64,000 bases of DNA from Eriocheir sinensis (Eukaryota; Arthropoda; Malacostraca; Decapoda; Varunidae): assembly GCF_024679095.1 (NCBI RefSeq), contig NC_066518.1, positions 5,657,610 to 5,721,609 on the forward strand, written 5' to 3'. Under the pieces are notes generated by a model that worked only from the letters and a program-made list of their open reading frames with translations, searched no databases and was not told the DNA's origin. This document shows positions 23,766 to 38,226 of the stretch, piece after piece. The position numbers were made by a program, and so were the translations under genes. Numbering within the stretch: position 1 is the first letter of the stretch; every line of letters begins with the position of its first letter.

Positions 23766-24720
23766 CTTTGCTGTGTCTTTTTTATCGATGGTATAATTTT
23801 CGTAGCGTGCCGCTGTACTCTCCAGTTATGCGATGTACTTCCTGTAGATAGGGAAGCAAAGTTTATCTGGGTATTTAGGGCGAGTTATACAAGTTATTCC
23901 AAAGAGTTAAACAAGGATAAGTAGGAAAAGGAGAAAGAGGATGAGGAAATCAAAGGCCCTGATAGCAAGAAGCTTCAGACGGGTCGAGAATATACAAATG
24001 CAAAGTATCACAAACTCAGTAAGAGAAGAAATGGATCAGATTATCTTCCACTGGGCGGGAGGATGAAGACGAAGGCGATGCCGTACGTGGGAAAATTCCA
24101 ACGGAAAAAGAAAATACTACAGAAAGAGGAAAGCAAACAACACTGAACACTGACTTCGTAAACATGTTTGAGGGAAGAAGGAAGGGCGAAAAGAAGAATC
24201 AGGATGGAGGAAAGCAAGAGAAGACAGATAAAATATAAATAGAGATATATAAGTGATCCGGACTGAAAAATGTCACGGTGGAAAGAAATACAGAGGAAGA
24301 GTACGTTGAGTATATTGACAATCTTTAAGGCCGAGGGATACAAAAGCTCTCAACTACCAAATATAAAAGGGGTACGAAACTAAGAAGAAAGAAAAAATAA
24401 ATGGTGCAAACGTAATCCAGTGACAAACTTAAAAAAAAATATAAAAAAATAAAAAAACAGAAGTAAGAATGATTGTCATCTTCACGTCACCTGGATCTGT
24501 AGCGCACGTCACCTGCATCTTTACCGAACGTCACCTCAATGAAAACACAAACTACAAAAGCGAAGTGCCTGCCATGACGTCTGGACTCCTGCATCCCACC
24601 GGCAGGGAAAGCAGAACCATAATAATTGATGGAACAAGCACCCGCCAATCTAGCCGTTCGCTGAAGTGTCAATCGTACTCGGTCATCCATCAGCTGCCAG
24701 ATAGTTGAGGGCTCCAGGGA
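23766..24720. other. No gene seen
   Basis: Mostly purine-rich unique-looking sequence leading into the 80-bp minisatellite. Confidence 0.45.
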
Positions 24721-24734
24721 AAGGGGGCTGAGGG

Positions 24735-25150
24735 GGCATTGTGGAAGAGATAGGAAGACAAGGGAAGGCGAAGGTAGGTAAGGAAGCAGTGGATAAAAAC
24801 TAAGGGCGAGAAAAGAATGCGTGAGGAAATGAAATGAGGAGAGGAGAAGGTGGGTAAGTAAGGCGTGAGTAAAAATGGAAAGGGTGAGGAAAAGAATGTG
24901 TGAGGAAAAGAAGTGAAACAGGGAAAGGAGAAAGTGGGTAATAAAGTAAATAAAAATGGAAAGGGTGAGTAAAAGGATGAGTGAGGAAAGAAAGTCAAAC
25001 AGTGGAAGGAGAAGGTGGGTAAGAAAGAAGCAATAAAAATTAAAAGGGTGAGGAAAAGAATGTGTGAGGAAAGGAAGTGGGTAAAAATGAAGTGAATAAA
25101 AATGAAAAGGATGAGAAAAAGAAAGTGAGAAAAAGAAGTGAACTGGGTAT
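24735..25150. repeat. Purine-rich minisatellite, unit about 80 bp
   Basis: The anchor AAGGTGGGTAAG recurs at 24771, 24847, 24931 and 25012 (spacings 76, 84, 81). The units also share TAAAAATGGAAAGGGTGAG and AAAAGAATGTGTGAGG. About five copies. The 236-codon minus frame over it (24487-25197), rich in Phe/Leu/His/Ser with a visible 27-28 residue period, is a translation of the array. Confidence 0.85.
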
Positions 25151-25802
25151 TGTGTTAAAGCGAAGCAGTCGTGAAGCTCCTTGTGTTGCGATGCCAAAGT
25201 CGATGTTATCTAAGACACGAGGAAGGTTCGCGCGAATATATTTCAGAAGACACAATTATGCAAACATGGCGACAACAAAACAGTGCTGGAAGCGTCACCA
25301 GCATCCGTCATTCAGGCAGTAATATGCGCCACTGTTTATTCTAGTGTCTGGCATCATCACAAAAACGTATCATATTTCTGAATATCTCCGCACTCACTGT
25401 GTAGGAAAAAATATTTAGTATAACCAAATATTTCTCTATGAGCGCCGACACTAATTAGGCGGATAGTTGCAGGCAAAAGAGAGCAAAAAAAGTTAAATCA
25501 TATATTTAAATAGGAGAATTCATTCGGTTTGTGCTGCATCGCGAATCATTACGACCGCCTCGCCGGCTCGGAGTCAGCTGGGGGCCGGGACGCGGGTGCG
25601 GCTCGCGGCGGAGGGAAGGTAACCGCCGCCCGCAGCCCCGCGCCCCGCACAGTCGACTTGAGGGTGACAAATTCCGTGCCGTTCTCACACTGCTTCTGGA
25701 GAATTTCAGGCCCAACTGACAGCGTTAAGCCGCTGCTAATCTTGAAACACTGCGCCGGAAAGTATATACCGTATCCATCTTGGTTTGGCGAGTTTAGGCG
25801 TT

Positions 25803-25804
<2 letters not shown>
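25151..25804. other. No gene seen; GC/CpG-rich patch 25545-25670
   Basis: Unique-looking. About 25545-25670 is strongly GC- and CpG-rich (GGGGCCGGGACGCGGGTGCG and following). An AT-rich stretch precedes it. It could be a CpG promoter-like patch, but no gene with recognisable homology flanks it. Confidence 0.45.

Positions 25805-25891
<87 letters not shown>
25805..25891. repeat. GT microsatellite, about 43 units
   Basis: Pure GT array, the first of three different arrays within 560 bp. Confidence 0.98.
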
Positions 25892-25892
<1 letters not shown>

Positions 25893-25919
25893 CTAAACTG
25901 TAATCTTTCACATAATTAT

Positions 25920-26095
<176 letters not shown>

Positions 26096-26165
26096 GACAT
26101 CATAATTATAATTATCATTATAAAGATTATTGTTCTTCTTCTTCTTCCTCTTATTCTTATTATTG

Positions 26166-29305
<3,140 letters not shown>

Positions 29306-29393
<88 letters not shown>
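29306..29393. repeat. TA microsatellite, about 44 units
   Basis: Pure TA array. Confidence 0.98.
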
Positions 29394-29397
<4 letters not shown>

Positions 29398-29479
29398 TTT
29401 GCTTAGGACTTGGTTAAAAGAAAACCAATAAAGTCTACAAATCGATAGTTCCTGGTGGATTAGAAGATAAGAAGGGAGC

Positions 29480-29481
<2 letters not shown>

Positions 29482-29562
<81 letters not shown>
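29482..29562. repeat. GA microsatellite, about 40 units
   Basis: Pure GA array followed by a G-rich tail. Confidence 0.98.
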
Positions 29563-29564
<2 letters not shown>

Positions 29565-29599
29565 CAGAGGGGGGGGAGGGAAGAGGAGGAGTAATGGCA

Positions 29600-30145
29600 G
29601 GGTAATCTGGACGAGGTTGAGAGTGGTTGTTGTTAATGGTGGAATTAATTTTGGAGAGGTCAGACGCGGCGGAGTTAATGTTCATGCCTTTGCTGCTGAT
29701 GCTGTTGTTGATGGCACTGTTGTTGGCTGTGGTGTTGAAAATGGTAAGGACTGGGATAATGGCGTTTGGGATGTTGACTGTGGTAGGGTGATGGTGGTGA
29801 TGGTGGTACTGGTAATGGAGATTCTTCTAATTCTGATGGTGGTAGGTGGTAATTGTTGAAGTGCTGGTAGGGCTGGTGGTGGTAGCTGTTATGGTGGTAC
29901 TGATGGTGGTGGGTGGTAATATAAGTATGGTTGTCATGGTCAGGGTGATGGTGGTAGGTGTTAATGTTGGAGGTGATGGTGGTGGTGATGGAGCGTGGGG
30001 AGAATGGTGTGGAGATTGACATGTTACGTGTGGGCGTCAGGACAACACGGAGGATGAGGCAAGGTGAGGGAGTGTTGCCCCTGGGCGTGGTGTGCTGTGT
30101 GAGTTATCGAGGGGAGGGGGCAGGAGTAAATGCGGTGGTGATGTA
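29600..30145. repeat. Degenerate GGT/GAT/GTT trinucleotide region
   Basis: More than 500 bp in which GGTGGT, GATGGT and GTTGTT words dominate without a clean array. It translates as Val/Gly/Asp-rich on plus and His/Tyr/Asn-rich on minus. It is a decayed trinucleotide repeat and not a gene. Confidence 0.75.
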
Positions 30146-30480
30146 GTTACACCATACAACTGTACACTCCTACTGTCTTTCCTTCTCCCCCACCTGTACC
30201 TTCGCCACTAACCCACTTCCTCTTCTTACTATACCCTTGATTAAAAGAAAAAATGTAGCTCAGTAAGTCTACACATTTCTTTAGTATTACATAAAGAAGT
30301 TTGTTAATTACATTTGGGTGGTCATTCATTCATCTTATTTCACTTTACTACTTTCTCTTCCGTGGCCAAAGCATAACACCTTTACTTGTCTCTTTTAAAG
30401 TATATAATGCATGGAGGTGGAGGTCTGGCGCCTACACGTCACTCGCGGAATGATGAAGAGGTGAGTGCAAAGCTCGTGCC
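30146..30480. other. No gene seen; ends at the Harbinger-like element
   Basis: Unique-looking sequence. The last part (about 30447-30480, minus) is discussed with the interrupted reading frame at 31783-32240. Confidence 0.45.
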
Positions 30481-30483
30481 CTG

Positions 30484-31779
30484 GGGCCATATTCAGAAGA
30501 CACTTACAACGTTGTAAGGCCGAGGTACAACCTTCGGCCCTTACACCCGAATTCAGGAAGCATCCGGGAGGTTGTAAAGGAGGTGTAAGGAGGATGTAAG
30601 TTATAACCTCGACGGAGGTGGTGTAAATCTTACAACCTTCTTTATATTGACATGAAATATGTCCTAATTAGTGTTTCTTGACGAAGAAATTAAAGTATAA
30701 GATTCAATATGGCAAATTTCTTCCATAAAAGCGAGATGGTACAGGGGTTGCGTTTGTTTACATCCTCAGTCAGACCCCTGCCAGCACCCACGATTTTATT
30801 GATTTGTTGAAACTGTCAACTGACCCAATTCTTTTTTTCACATTCCCTAAAAAGTAAATGTAGTCTTGCTCCACCACCTTAGATAGTGTTTGCTCATGAC
30901 GGCTAAGGGGGCAAAAATACAATCGGTAATACTGAAGTTTAGGACCAGTATGCATTTCACTATATAGACAAGGTCCCATGTTTTTTTGTGTGTGTGTTTT
31001 GAACGATTCTAACCTTCGCTTTCACCAGAAATGCTTCGGTTTCCCCTTCCCCCCCTTCGGATGAGGAAAAAGGGGAGACGATGTATTCACCGATGCCAAT
31101 GAAGGTCAAAACATAAAAAAAAAACATAAAGAACATCAGAAGAAACTATTGTACATGGTGTAATTTTTAATGGTTTAGCTATTAATGTGTAGAATGTGGT
31201 GCAGCAACACTATAACAATTAAGTCCGCCGTGGGGTGTACACCATGTCGCCTGCCTCTGCCCTGGCCATGGCACGTCACGCAAGCAAATGCCGTGTTTGG
31301 CTTTTCCAATTTCTATCTTTCTGCCGTCAGTAACACTCAAGTCGCCACTGCGCTAAAGTCGCCAGACGTCATATATTATAAATATTAGCGTCACCAATGA
31401 CTTGAATGTGCCACTAGAGAGGCGCATGTATAACTGTTCAAGTTGTGACTGTCTGATCTCAGTTATATCAGTGACGCTAAATTCATAATATATGACGTCT
31501 GGTAACCTTAACGCAGTGGCGTCTGTCAGTGATTGGCTGGCACACTTTCTTTATCGACTCTGACTCGCTCGTGATTCGCTAAGACGAGTGTGATGACGTC
31601 ATGAATGCGTCGCCCAATCAGCTGCCTCTCTGAGCTACAACTTTCCCTCTCTGAGTTACACCCTCCCAGCAGCCTCCTTTCTGAATGCGGGTGCAGCGCA
31701 GGTTGTCCGGAGGGTGTAAGTCTCCAGGTTGTAAGGAGTTACACCCTCGGGCTTACAACCTGCTTTCTGAATATGGCCC
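30484..31779. mobile_element. Non-autonomous DNA transposon, PIF/Harbinger-like ends
   Basis: The termini are inverted: GGGCCATATTCAGAA at 30484-30498 and its complement TTCTGAATATGGCCC at 31765-31779. The next bases outward are CTG on both sides (30481-30483 and 31780-31782), a 3-bp target duplication. Three-base duplications and GGGCC-type ends fit PIF/Harbinger, although TWA is that group's more usual target. Both subterminal regions hold many GTTGTAAG/CTTACAAC words (30508-30645 and 31660-31760) and a second ATTCAG word. No transposase motif is visible in the 1296 bp, so it would need proteins from elsewhere. It contains the palindrome 31343-31521. Confidence 0.82.
31343..31521. repeat. 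Palindrome inside the Harbinger-like element
   Basis: Arms of about 52 bp (31343-31395 and 31471-31521) share CGCCACTGCG, CCAGACGTCATATATTAT and TTAGCGTCAC as reverse complements, around a loop of about 75 bp. It may be a nested hairpin element or part of its host. Confidence 0.82.
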
Positions 31780-31782
31780 CTG

Positions 31783-32240
31783 GTTAATAAGCAGTGCGAG
31801 GCGTTGGCTTCCGTTTGTCTTGCAGCAACGGATGTAATCACTGATGAACCTTTTGCTGCGGATCACTTCAAGAACTATCGACTTGACATGAGTTGCTGTA
31901 AGTCCCATTAATGCCTCTTGTACAGCTGATAACATTAATGAATCTTTTAATGTTTCTATAGCTAACCTTGGGTGATGGTTGCTGTAAAGGTGTATCGTAA
32001 GTGACTGTCCTGGTTCATAAAGCAGCTTCAACATCTTTAAATTTCTGTAGTGACGGTAATGATTCTCCCATGTACGCTCTGGTGTTGTTCAAGGTGTGAA
32101 AATCAAATGCCATTAGAAAGTAGTTCATCAGTCTGGTTCATTAAGGACATTTCCTTTCCCCGTCTGTCTTGTTAGTTCTTCTAGCTATAGATTCTTGAAG
32201 CAAAACTAGAATCCACTGATCCAGGTTAGTGTCAATCAAA
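31783..32240 (-). pseudogene. Coding-like remnant of unknown identity, interrupted by a transposon
   Basis: On the minus strand the frame 32034 to 31783 encodes about 84 residues of ordinary, non-repetitive composition. It includes a helix-like stretch (LAIETLKDSLML, then VKSIVLEVIRSKRF) and a Cys pair (IRCCKTNG). Upstream of 32034, similar-looking sequence continues in another frame (LMAFDFHTLNNTRAYMGES) and is linked by an apparent one-base shift at about 32025. Two stops lie near 32155. The frame runs into the right end of the Harbinger-like element. If the element and one CTG copy are ignored, it stays open for about 13 more codons to a stop near 30447. I do not recognise the family. It may be an old gene fragment, a transposon protein or chance. 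Confidence 0.25.
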
Positions 32241-34100
32241 CTACCACAATTTTATAGTCCGCTGGCGAAGGTAATAAACCTCGGTATATATTCGGAGCAC
32301 AGCCTGGCCGTTGCTCAATCTTCTAAACAACCTGAGGAAACCAAGCTCTCGTCATCCTTGGATTATAATATATATCTGCCTCAGAGCGGCCCATCTTCAT
32401 CATTAGCACAAAAATTACGATGACAAAGCCCTATTATGTGCATGGCACTTACAATAATTAGCGCAAGATTATAATATTAATACGCATTTCAGTTCTGGGT
32501 TTTCATCAAACACGAAGGATAGCAGGAGCCTCCGCCCGCATGGTCCTCCAGTGTTTGGCCTCAAAAGAGACACTATTGTGTCTCAGCCCGACTGTGAACT
32601 TTGCTAATTAGCTGGAAAACACTAAAACCTTCTGTGTCCATGTGCATGAAAGCTGCATTAATGTTCATGTCAAACTGTCACCACAAATTTTCCGTCCCTG
32701 TTTAGCAGCGTGTCTCAGTCAAGCGCCGCAATCCCTCCCCAAACAACTCCCCATTTGCGTGGTCGCATTAACGCGTTGCTGCTTTGTGGAGATCGCAGCT
32801 GATAAGCTGAGCGAGGAGCGTCAAGCACTGAGCCAACAAACCTTGGCGAAATTAGTCAACACATCAGGCTGGTACGCAGGGTGGCGTGGCAGGGGCTTGG
32901 CCTTGCCATTCTCAGACACACAACCAGACTTGTAGCAAAGTTGAGGAGCCATTAACGGGGCAATGATTACCCCGGCAGTCACCAGATAAACAGTGCATCG
33001 CAAGTTGTTGTTGGTGGTGGTGGTGGTGGTGATGGTGGTCGCGGACACAGTTTGACCGTTTGTTTTCACTTTTTTGCTGACGGACGCACTATTTTATGAT
33101 GATGCTGATAATAATAATACTTTGACACTATTTTTCGCGAGGTCCCTAGCTCAAGGCTTTCAAATGATGCGCACTGCACGGCCCTATCACCCCTGGAGCA
33201 CGTACGCTCGCTTGCACGGGCACACGTATAGACACCAAATGGTGGAAATGCAGAAATATTCATGAAATTCATGGAATTGTTAACCGTACCGTAAGCCGGC
33301 AAAGTGAATATACTGGACATAATATAGCTAAAAATTAGGTAAAGGCAACCCAGCCACGACGAACTCCCTCCTGATGTAGTTTTTTTCGTGTCATCCCAAA
33401 CAATCGTGTTCACCTTTTAAGGAAATTTGCTCCTAAGCAAGCTTCCACACTTATAAAGGGGTATTCCTCTTGTACTAGACGGAAAATATTGACTATAGTA
33501 CGACCATCTGTTGTACCTTTTCGTTAGTGATATAATGTATCCATTTGAAGATTAATAATTCCATTCAGATCCTCTCTCGTGATGCAAACATTGTAATACG
33601 ACAAGATAACGGACAATACCCGACACCATAGGTCCTAACTTCATAAATGACAAAAAAAAATCGTCTGGAGAAAGTGACAAAACAAATAACAAAAATATTA
33701 CTTATGTTTACTTATTAGGCATGATTTTTTTTTTTCTCAACACAAACGAAACACAAGACTACCGTCCCTTGTTGCCCTTAAACTGGGCTTCTCTACCTCT
33801 ACTGACTAGGAACCTGCGGAGCCGAGCATGAACATGTATAGAATATTCCACAAGCAAGCCTCGAAATAGACGGGAAGAGGGATATACAAGGATTATCCAG
33901 CGTCGGAGCAGAGACGGCATGGTCAGGAGAGTTGACTGGGGTGCGGCTACTGTGGCATCATAAACCGACGCCTGTTATGTCGCGTCCGTCTGTGGAATGA
34001 CTTCTGGCCGCCGGGCAAGGCACACGCGGTCGTAAACTACAGGTGTTGGCGGTGGATGAGGCGGCCAAGACCGGGAGCGAGAAAGGCAATGAGATATCAC
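32241..34100. other. No gene seen; GGT tract at 33008-33040
   Basis: Unique-looking sequence with a short GGT/GTT trinucleotide tract. No supported coding region. Confidence 0.5.
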
Positions 34101-34124
34101 GTAGGCTCAGGGGTAAAGGTAGAG

Positions 34125-34411
34125 GAGGGTACATACGCTATAGCTGAGCGTGGCTGCGGTGCTCATCTCCGAGCCGTTGGCCCTTTGAGCCTGTGGGAGG
34201 TACGAACCAATTACCCCGGGACACGGGCCAATGTGAGATCCGGGATTGCCACAGTTTACCTTCCCCAGGTTTTCCCAGGTACCCATTTATCGACCACCCC
34301 GAAAAAGAGGATGAACAGCTGAGTGAGCCGCATGTCGATTGCCCAGGTCGGGATTCGAAAAAGGGGCCCGCGGATTCGTAACCAGGCACACTGACCACTG
34401 CTCCACGGGAG
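34125..34411 (-). mobile_element. tRNA-derived SINE (copy 2)
   Basis: Aligns along its length with the 11.0-11.3 kb copy. On the minus strand it starts at about 34411 in the tRNA-like head, then has GGTCGATAAATGGGTACCTGG and GGGGAAGGTAAACTGTGG, and ends near 34125 in a shared GCTATAGCGTATG-like motif. The B box region is damaged (plus GGGATTCGAAAAAGGGGCC), so internal pol III promotion is doubtful. Confidence 0.87.
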
Positions 34412-34434
34412 GGGGGAAACAGGTAAAAGGACTA

Positions 34435-34474
34435 AATAGATAGATAGATTGAGACAGATAGATAGATAGATATT
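34435..34474. repeat. GATA tetranucleotide, short and interrupted
   Basis: Two blocks of ATAG/GATA units separated by TTGAGACA. Confidence 0.9.
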
Positions 34475-34740
34475 ACAACAGAGGAGGCAATGAAGGGAGA
34501 AAAGTAAGTAAGGAAAAAGCCTGCATATTCACTGCTTCTGAACAAAGAAAAAATGAGAAAATTCTAGCTGGGGTGTCCAAAACGAAGGAAATGGAGATGA
34601 AGGAAGACTGTTCTGGAATTTATCAGTATCAGGGATGATGGAATGAAGATGATGATTAACTCTTCCATAAGGGATTTGGACAGTATAGGTGTTAGCTAGA
34701 GCAGAAACTCGCGTGCAGCGGGGCAGCAGAAGGAGGAGAG
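34475..34740. other. No gene seen
   Basis: Purine-rich unique-looking sequence leading to the GTACGG element. Confidence 0.45.
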
Positions 34741-34741
34741 C

Positions 34742-35250
34742 AAGGCTGGCACTACGGTAAGGTACGGTACGGAATACGGTTCGGTACGGTTGAAATTTTG
34801 ATAAAAACTAAGGTACGGAACTACGGTACGATATTTTTCCTAATGTACGGTACGGTATGATATAGGTACAGAAAATTTAGCAAAATTCCGAACCGTACCG
34901 TACCACAGGCTTAAAACAAGTGATCCTAAGATTTTTTTTTTTAACTTTCTTGCCCATTAGCGCCTGGTAGGCTATATTTAGGAGACCTGATACATGTATA
35001 GCCACTTTGTAATTGCGCCTTTTCAAATTTATTGACGCACTATAACTATTTTTTCACGAATATTTTTTTTATGTATGTCTATATATTTTCATGATGGTAC
35101 GATAATGGTACGGAATTACGGTACGGTATTTTTACCGTACTGTGCGGTACGGAAAAATAGCTGGGGGTACGGTACGAAATTACGATACGGTATTTTTTTC
35201 AGGATCGGAGTACGGTTAAAAATTCCGTACCATACCGTACTGCCAGCCTT
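34742..35250. mobile_element. MITE with GTACGG-rich body
   Basis: Terminal inverted repeats: left AAGGCTGGCACTACGGTAAG, and right, read on the minus strand, AAGGCTGGCAGTACGGTATG, matching over 25 bp with two mismatches. The interior holds roughly twenty GGTACGG/TACGGTAC words in both orientations, clustered within about 170 bp of each end, around an AT-rich middle without such words (34925-35085). It has no coding capacity. GGAGAG occurs just outside both ends (34735-34740 and 35254-35259), but a clean target duplication is not established. The superfamily is unassigned; hAT is possible. Confidence 0.8.
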
Positions 35251-35589
35251 ATGGGAGAGGCATTCGTTTAGCAAAATCAGACTAACAAGATGGAAAGAGA
35301 TGCATCATTGCGGCGGAATTTGAGAGGTAGAAAACTATCAGTAACAGGAGGGTAGCTGAAGAGCTGTAATGCCTTTGCCTCTGTACAAAAGGGGGGGGTG
35401 CCCCCTCTCCCCCAACAAATTAGATGCAACAAATGCATGGGGATGCAGAGGTCGTTTCAACTCCCCCCTTCCCCACTACGTTCACGTACAAAAGAAAGGA
35501 CTGAAGTTGCGATGCGTGACCTGATCCCCCTCTGACTCCCGAAACCCAGCAAACAACAACATCCTAATTCTAGGCCCGCCGTCACGGTA
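35251..35589. other. No gene seen
   Basis: Unique-looking with a G run at 35390-35398 and C-rich pieces. Confidence 0.45.
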
Positions 35590-35880
35590 ATGTCCAGAAA
35601 AACAACTCGACCTTCAAGTGATGCCCCGGTTGTTGCTGCTGCGGCTGGTGCTCCTGTTGCTGGCACTGATGCTGGTGGTACTGCTGCTACTGCTCCAATT
35701 GCTGGCAATGCTGGTGCTACTGCTGCTGCTGCAGCTGCTGCCCCTGTTGCTAGCACTGCTGTTGGAATTAATAGTGCTGTTTCTATTGCTGGCACTGCTG
35801 CTGGTACTGCTGGTGCTGCGGCTGTTGCTCCTGTTGCTGGCAATGCAGCCGCTTTTGCTGTTGCTTTGCTGCTACTGAGG
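35590..35880 (+). repeat. Degenerate GCT/GTT/CTG trinucleotide minisatellite
   Basis: Built from words such as GCTCCTGTTGCTGGCACTGC repeated imperfectly (about 35645, 35740 and 35825). All three plus frames translate as simple sequence: Ala/Gly/Thr/Val with a PVAG-x-A motif in one, Leu runs in another. The Ala-rich frame is open for 105 codons from an ATG at 35590, but its compositional origin makes a real gene unlikely. Confidence 0.7.
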
Positions 35881-36721
35881 TGGCTGTTAACAGGTCTGGC
35901 CCGTTAGTGTAGGTCTGTTCTTCCGGAAGAATTCATTAAATAGTCAGTGTGTTGTTCTTGCTTAGTCCGCTTCAATGACGTTAAGTTGAAATTACAGGAG
36001 GGAGTCAAAGTGGGAAAGTGGGAACTTTTTCATACTGGGTAATCAAGCAAACAGCATCGAAAAGAAATCAAGCAAAAAAATCAAGACAGGGATGTATGTT
36101 AATGGGTCCCACAAGGTTCATTAAGTCAAGGTATTATTATGTTTTTGTTTATTATTTTTATCAATTACTTTAGATAAAATTATCAAGAGGGATGTAATAG
36201 TGATGTGTGATAAGTTGAAGATCGGACATGAAGTGAGAGTCGGGAGAGGTGAATCAGTCGGACTATGACTGGGCGGATAAATGGCAGATGATAAATGATA
36301 GATGGCAGTTGGATGGGGATGTAGTAGATGGAAGTAGTAGGTAGTAACTGTATTCAAATGACCTATCATAAGTAGGTCTGGAATAAGAGAGGTCTAAAAA
36401 GTACTAGTGGTAGGGTCTTAAGAAGGAGGATAATGCATTCAAGCTAGAAATCGAGCTAATAATCGAGCTAAATAATAGGGTACGGTTAAATGAGCAAGTG
36501 AAGTCCCAATTTCAACAACAGAAGCCCTGAAGTCTTCCTTATTCATATACGGTTAGACCTCATCTTGTGACCTGGTGGCTATGCGGTTCAGTTCTATTAT
36601 AGCTTACTATAGAATGGATATCAAGAATCGGATAGGAGAGAGGGGAGCTAGCTAAGATGAGGGAGAGGAAAACTTGCAATACGAGGAAGACTCAAAACAG
36701 TTAAACGCATATTCTAGAAAG
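35881..36721. other. No gene seen
   Basis: AT-rich unique-looking sequence. Confidence 0.5.
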
Positions 36722-37089
36722 GATCGAGGTTTATAAATGACTGAGGAGGTTTATAATAAATGGATGAAGGCTTTTTTGGAGACATTCATAAGGTTTTGTG
36801 GTAAGAGAACTGGTAGGACACAAAAGTAACGGGTTTAGATTCACAGGGACATAGGCAAAATTGACATAGGCAAAATGGTGGTAACAGTGGGTGGATGAGT
36901 GAATTATAATATCATGGTGAGTGAGGTGAGTGCACACACATTCTGTAAAATTCAAGATAAATTGATAAAATTGGACAGAGATATTAGGTAGGGTTAGATA
37001 CAAGGAGGGGGGGTCAAGGAGCTGCCTCGTACAGGCCTACCGGCCTCTTGTAGACTCCTGCGTTCTTATGTTCTTATGTTATGTTCTTA
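36722..37089 (+). mobile_element. LINE 3' end, plus strand
   Basis: The 3' portion reads CGAGGCAGCTCC-type sequence in reverse (plus GGAGCTGCCTCGTACAGGCC at 37018, then CTACCGGCCTCTTG) and ends in TTCTTATGTTCTTATG repeats (about 37053-37088). This is the same tail as the minus-strand LINE at 39.05 kb, read in the other orientation. Upstream, about 36895-36990, broken frames give words like IMVSEVSAHTFCKIQDKLIKLD, which resembles the ...VV-A-S-N-FK-LDK... end of LINE reverse transcriptases. The left limit is uncertain. Confidence 0.66.
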
Positions 37090-38128
37090 AGTGTTTTAGC
37101 TCCACATTTCACTTTAGATGTAAGATGGATATCGCCAACCCCTCTGCTCCTGAACACGGCATATATACCGTGTGTGCGGGCTCCTCCGTGACCTCTGTTT
37201 CATGATACTGTAACGTCCTTGGGAATTTGTAACTTTCTTGTCTTTTAGTGTTGTATTGTAGTTATTCTAGTTTGTTCTGACCCCGTAGATAATATTCAAC
37301 TACTGCAAAAATGAAATACCCGAGGCATATTCGAAGGAAAATTATAAACATAACTTACTGACGATATCAAAATACTGGAAATCAACGAAAAATAAAATTC
37401 ATAAACCGTCAAGAGTGATAGAAGGGAAAAAAAAACTAAAAACAGGGCAACATATTTTGTGCGATCAGCAACAAGCTGTTTAGAGGAAACTTGCCGTGCA
37501 CTCCGCGCTGACAAATCCCTCCGTGAAGAGGGGCATTTATCGTTGCAGAAAAATAGTTCTGTCCTCCTGTATAGCACATCTTAAGGAGCTGCACATTTTT
37601 GCGCTTCCTCCTTTGCCTCCGCAGCTTCAGACTCAGCGGGCGGCTACTTAAGCTTTCCGGCGGAACACGCGCCAAAGCGAAGAGGTAACGTAAATATTTG
37701 TAAGTGGCGGGGCCAGGCAAGGCACCGGTATTTACTGCCGCTAAAATGATGGCACCTCGCCAAGGCCCCGCCGTGTACGGGGCCATGATGGTGATGAGGG
37801 GGAGGGCGAGGACGAGGAGTACGGTGATGATAATGGTGTTAATGATGGCCATGATAATGATGACAGCGATATGATGTTTCTGCTGCTGCTGCTTCTGCTG
37901 ATGATGATAATAATGGATATGATGGTGATGATGATGAAAAGTGAATGAAAATAACTATGAAGATGATAATGACGATGATACTACTAATAATAACACTGAC
38001 AATGGTGATAAATATGATTATAATGATGGTGCAAATTTGGCCTGATTAATTCGTGATGAACATTATTAATTAAGCAAATTGTTTTTACGAAAAAATACCT
38101 GAAGGGAACTGACTCACCCCCTTTCACT

Positions 38129-38129
<1 letters not shown>
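37090..38129. other. No gene seen; GAT/ATG-rich 37780-38035
   Basis: Unique-looking in the first 650 bp. From about 37780 to 38035 GATGAT and GATAAT words form a degenerate trinucleotide tract. Confidence 0.5.
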
Positions 38130-38217
<88 letters not shown>

Positions 38218-38226
38218 ACACACACA
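38130..38226. repeat. AC microsatellite, about 48 units, one interruption
   Basis: Pure apart from a CAT at about 38211. Confidence 0.98.

Noticed and set aside
24487..25197. 236-codon minus frame rich in Phe/Leu/His
   Set aside because: Its 27-28 residue period equals the 80-bp minisatellite unit. It has the look of a membrane protein only because of pyrimidine bias.
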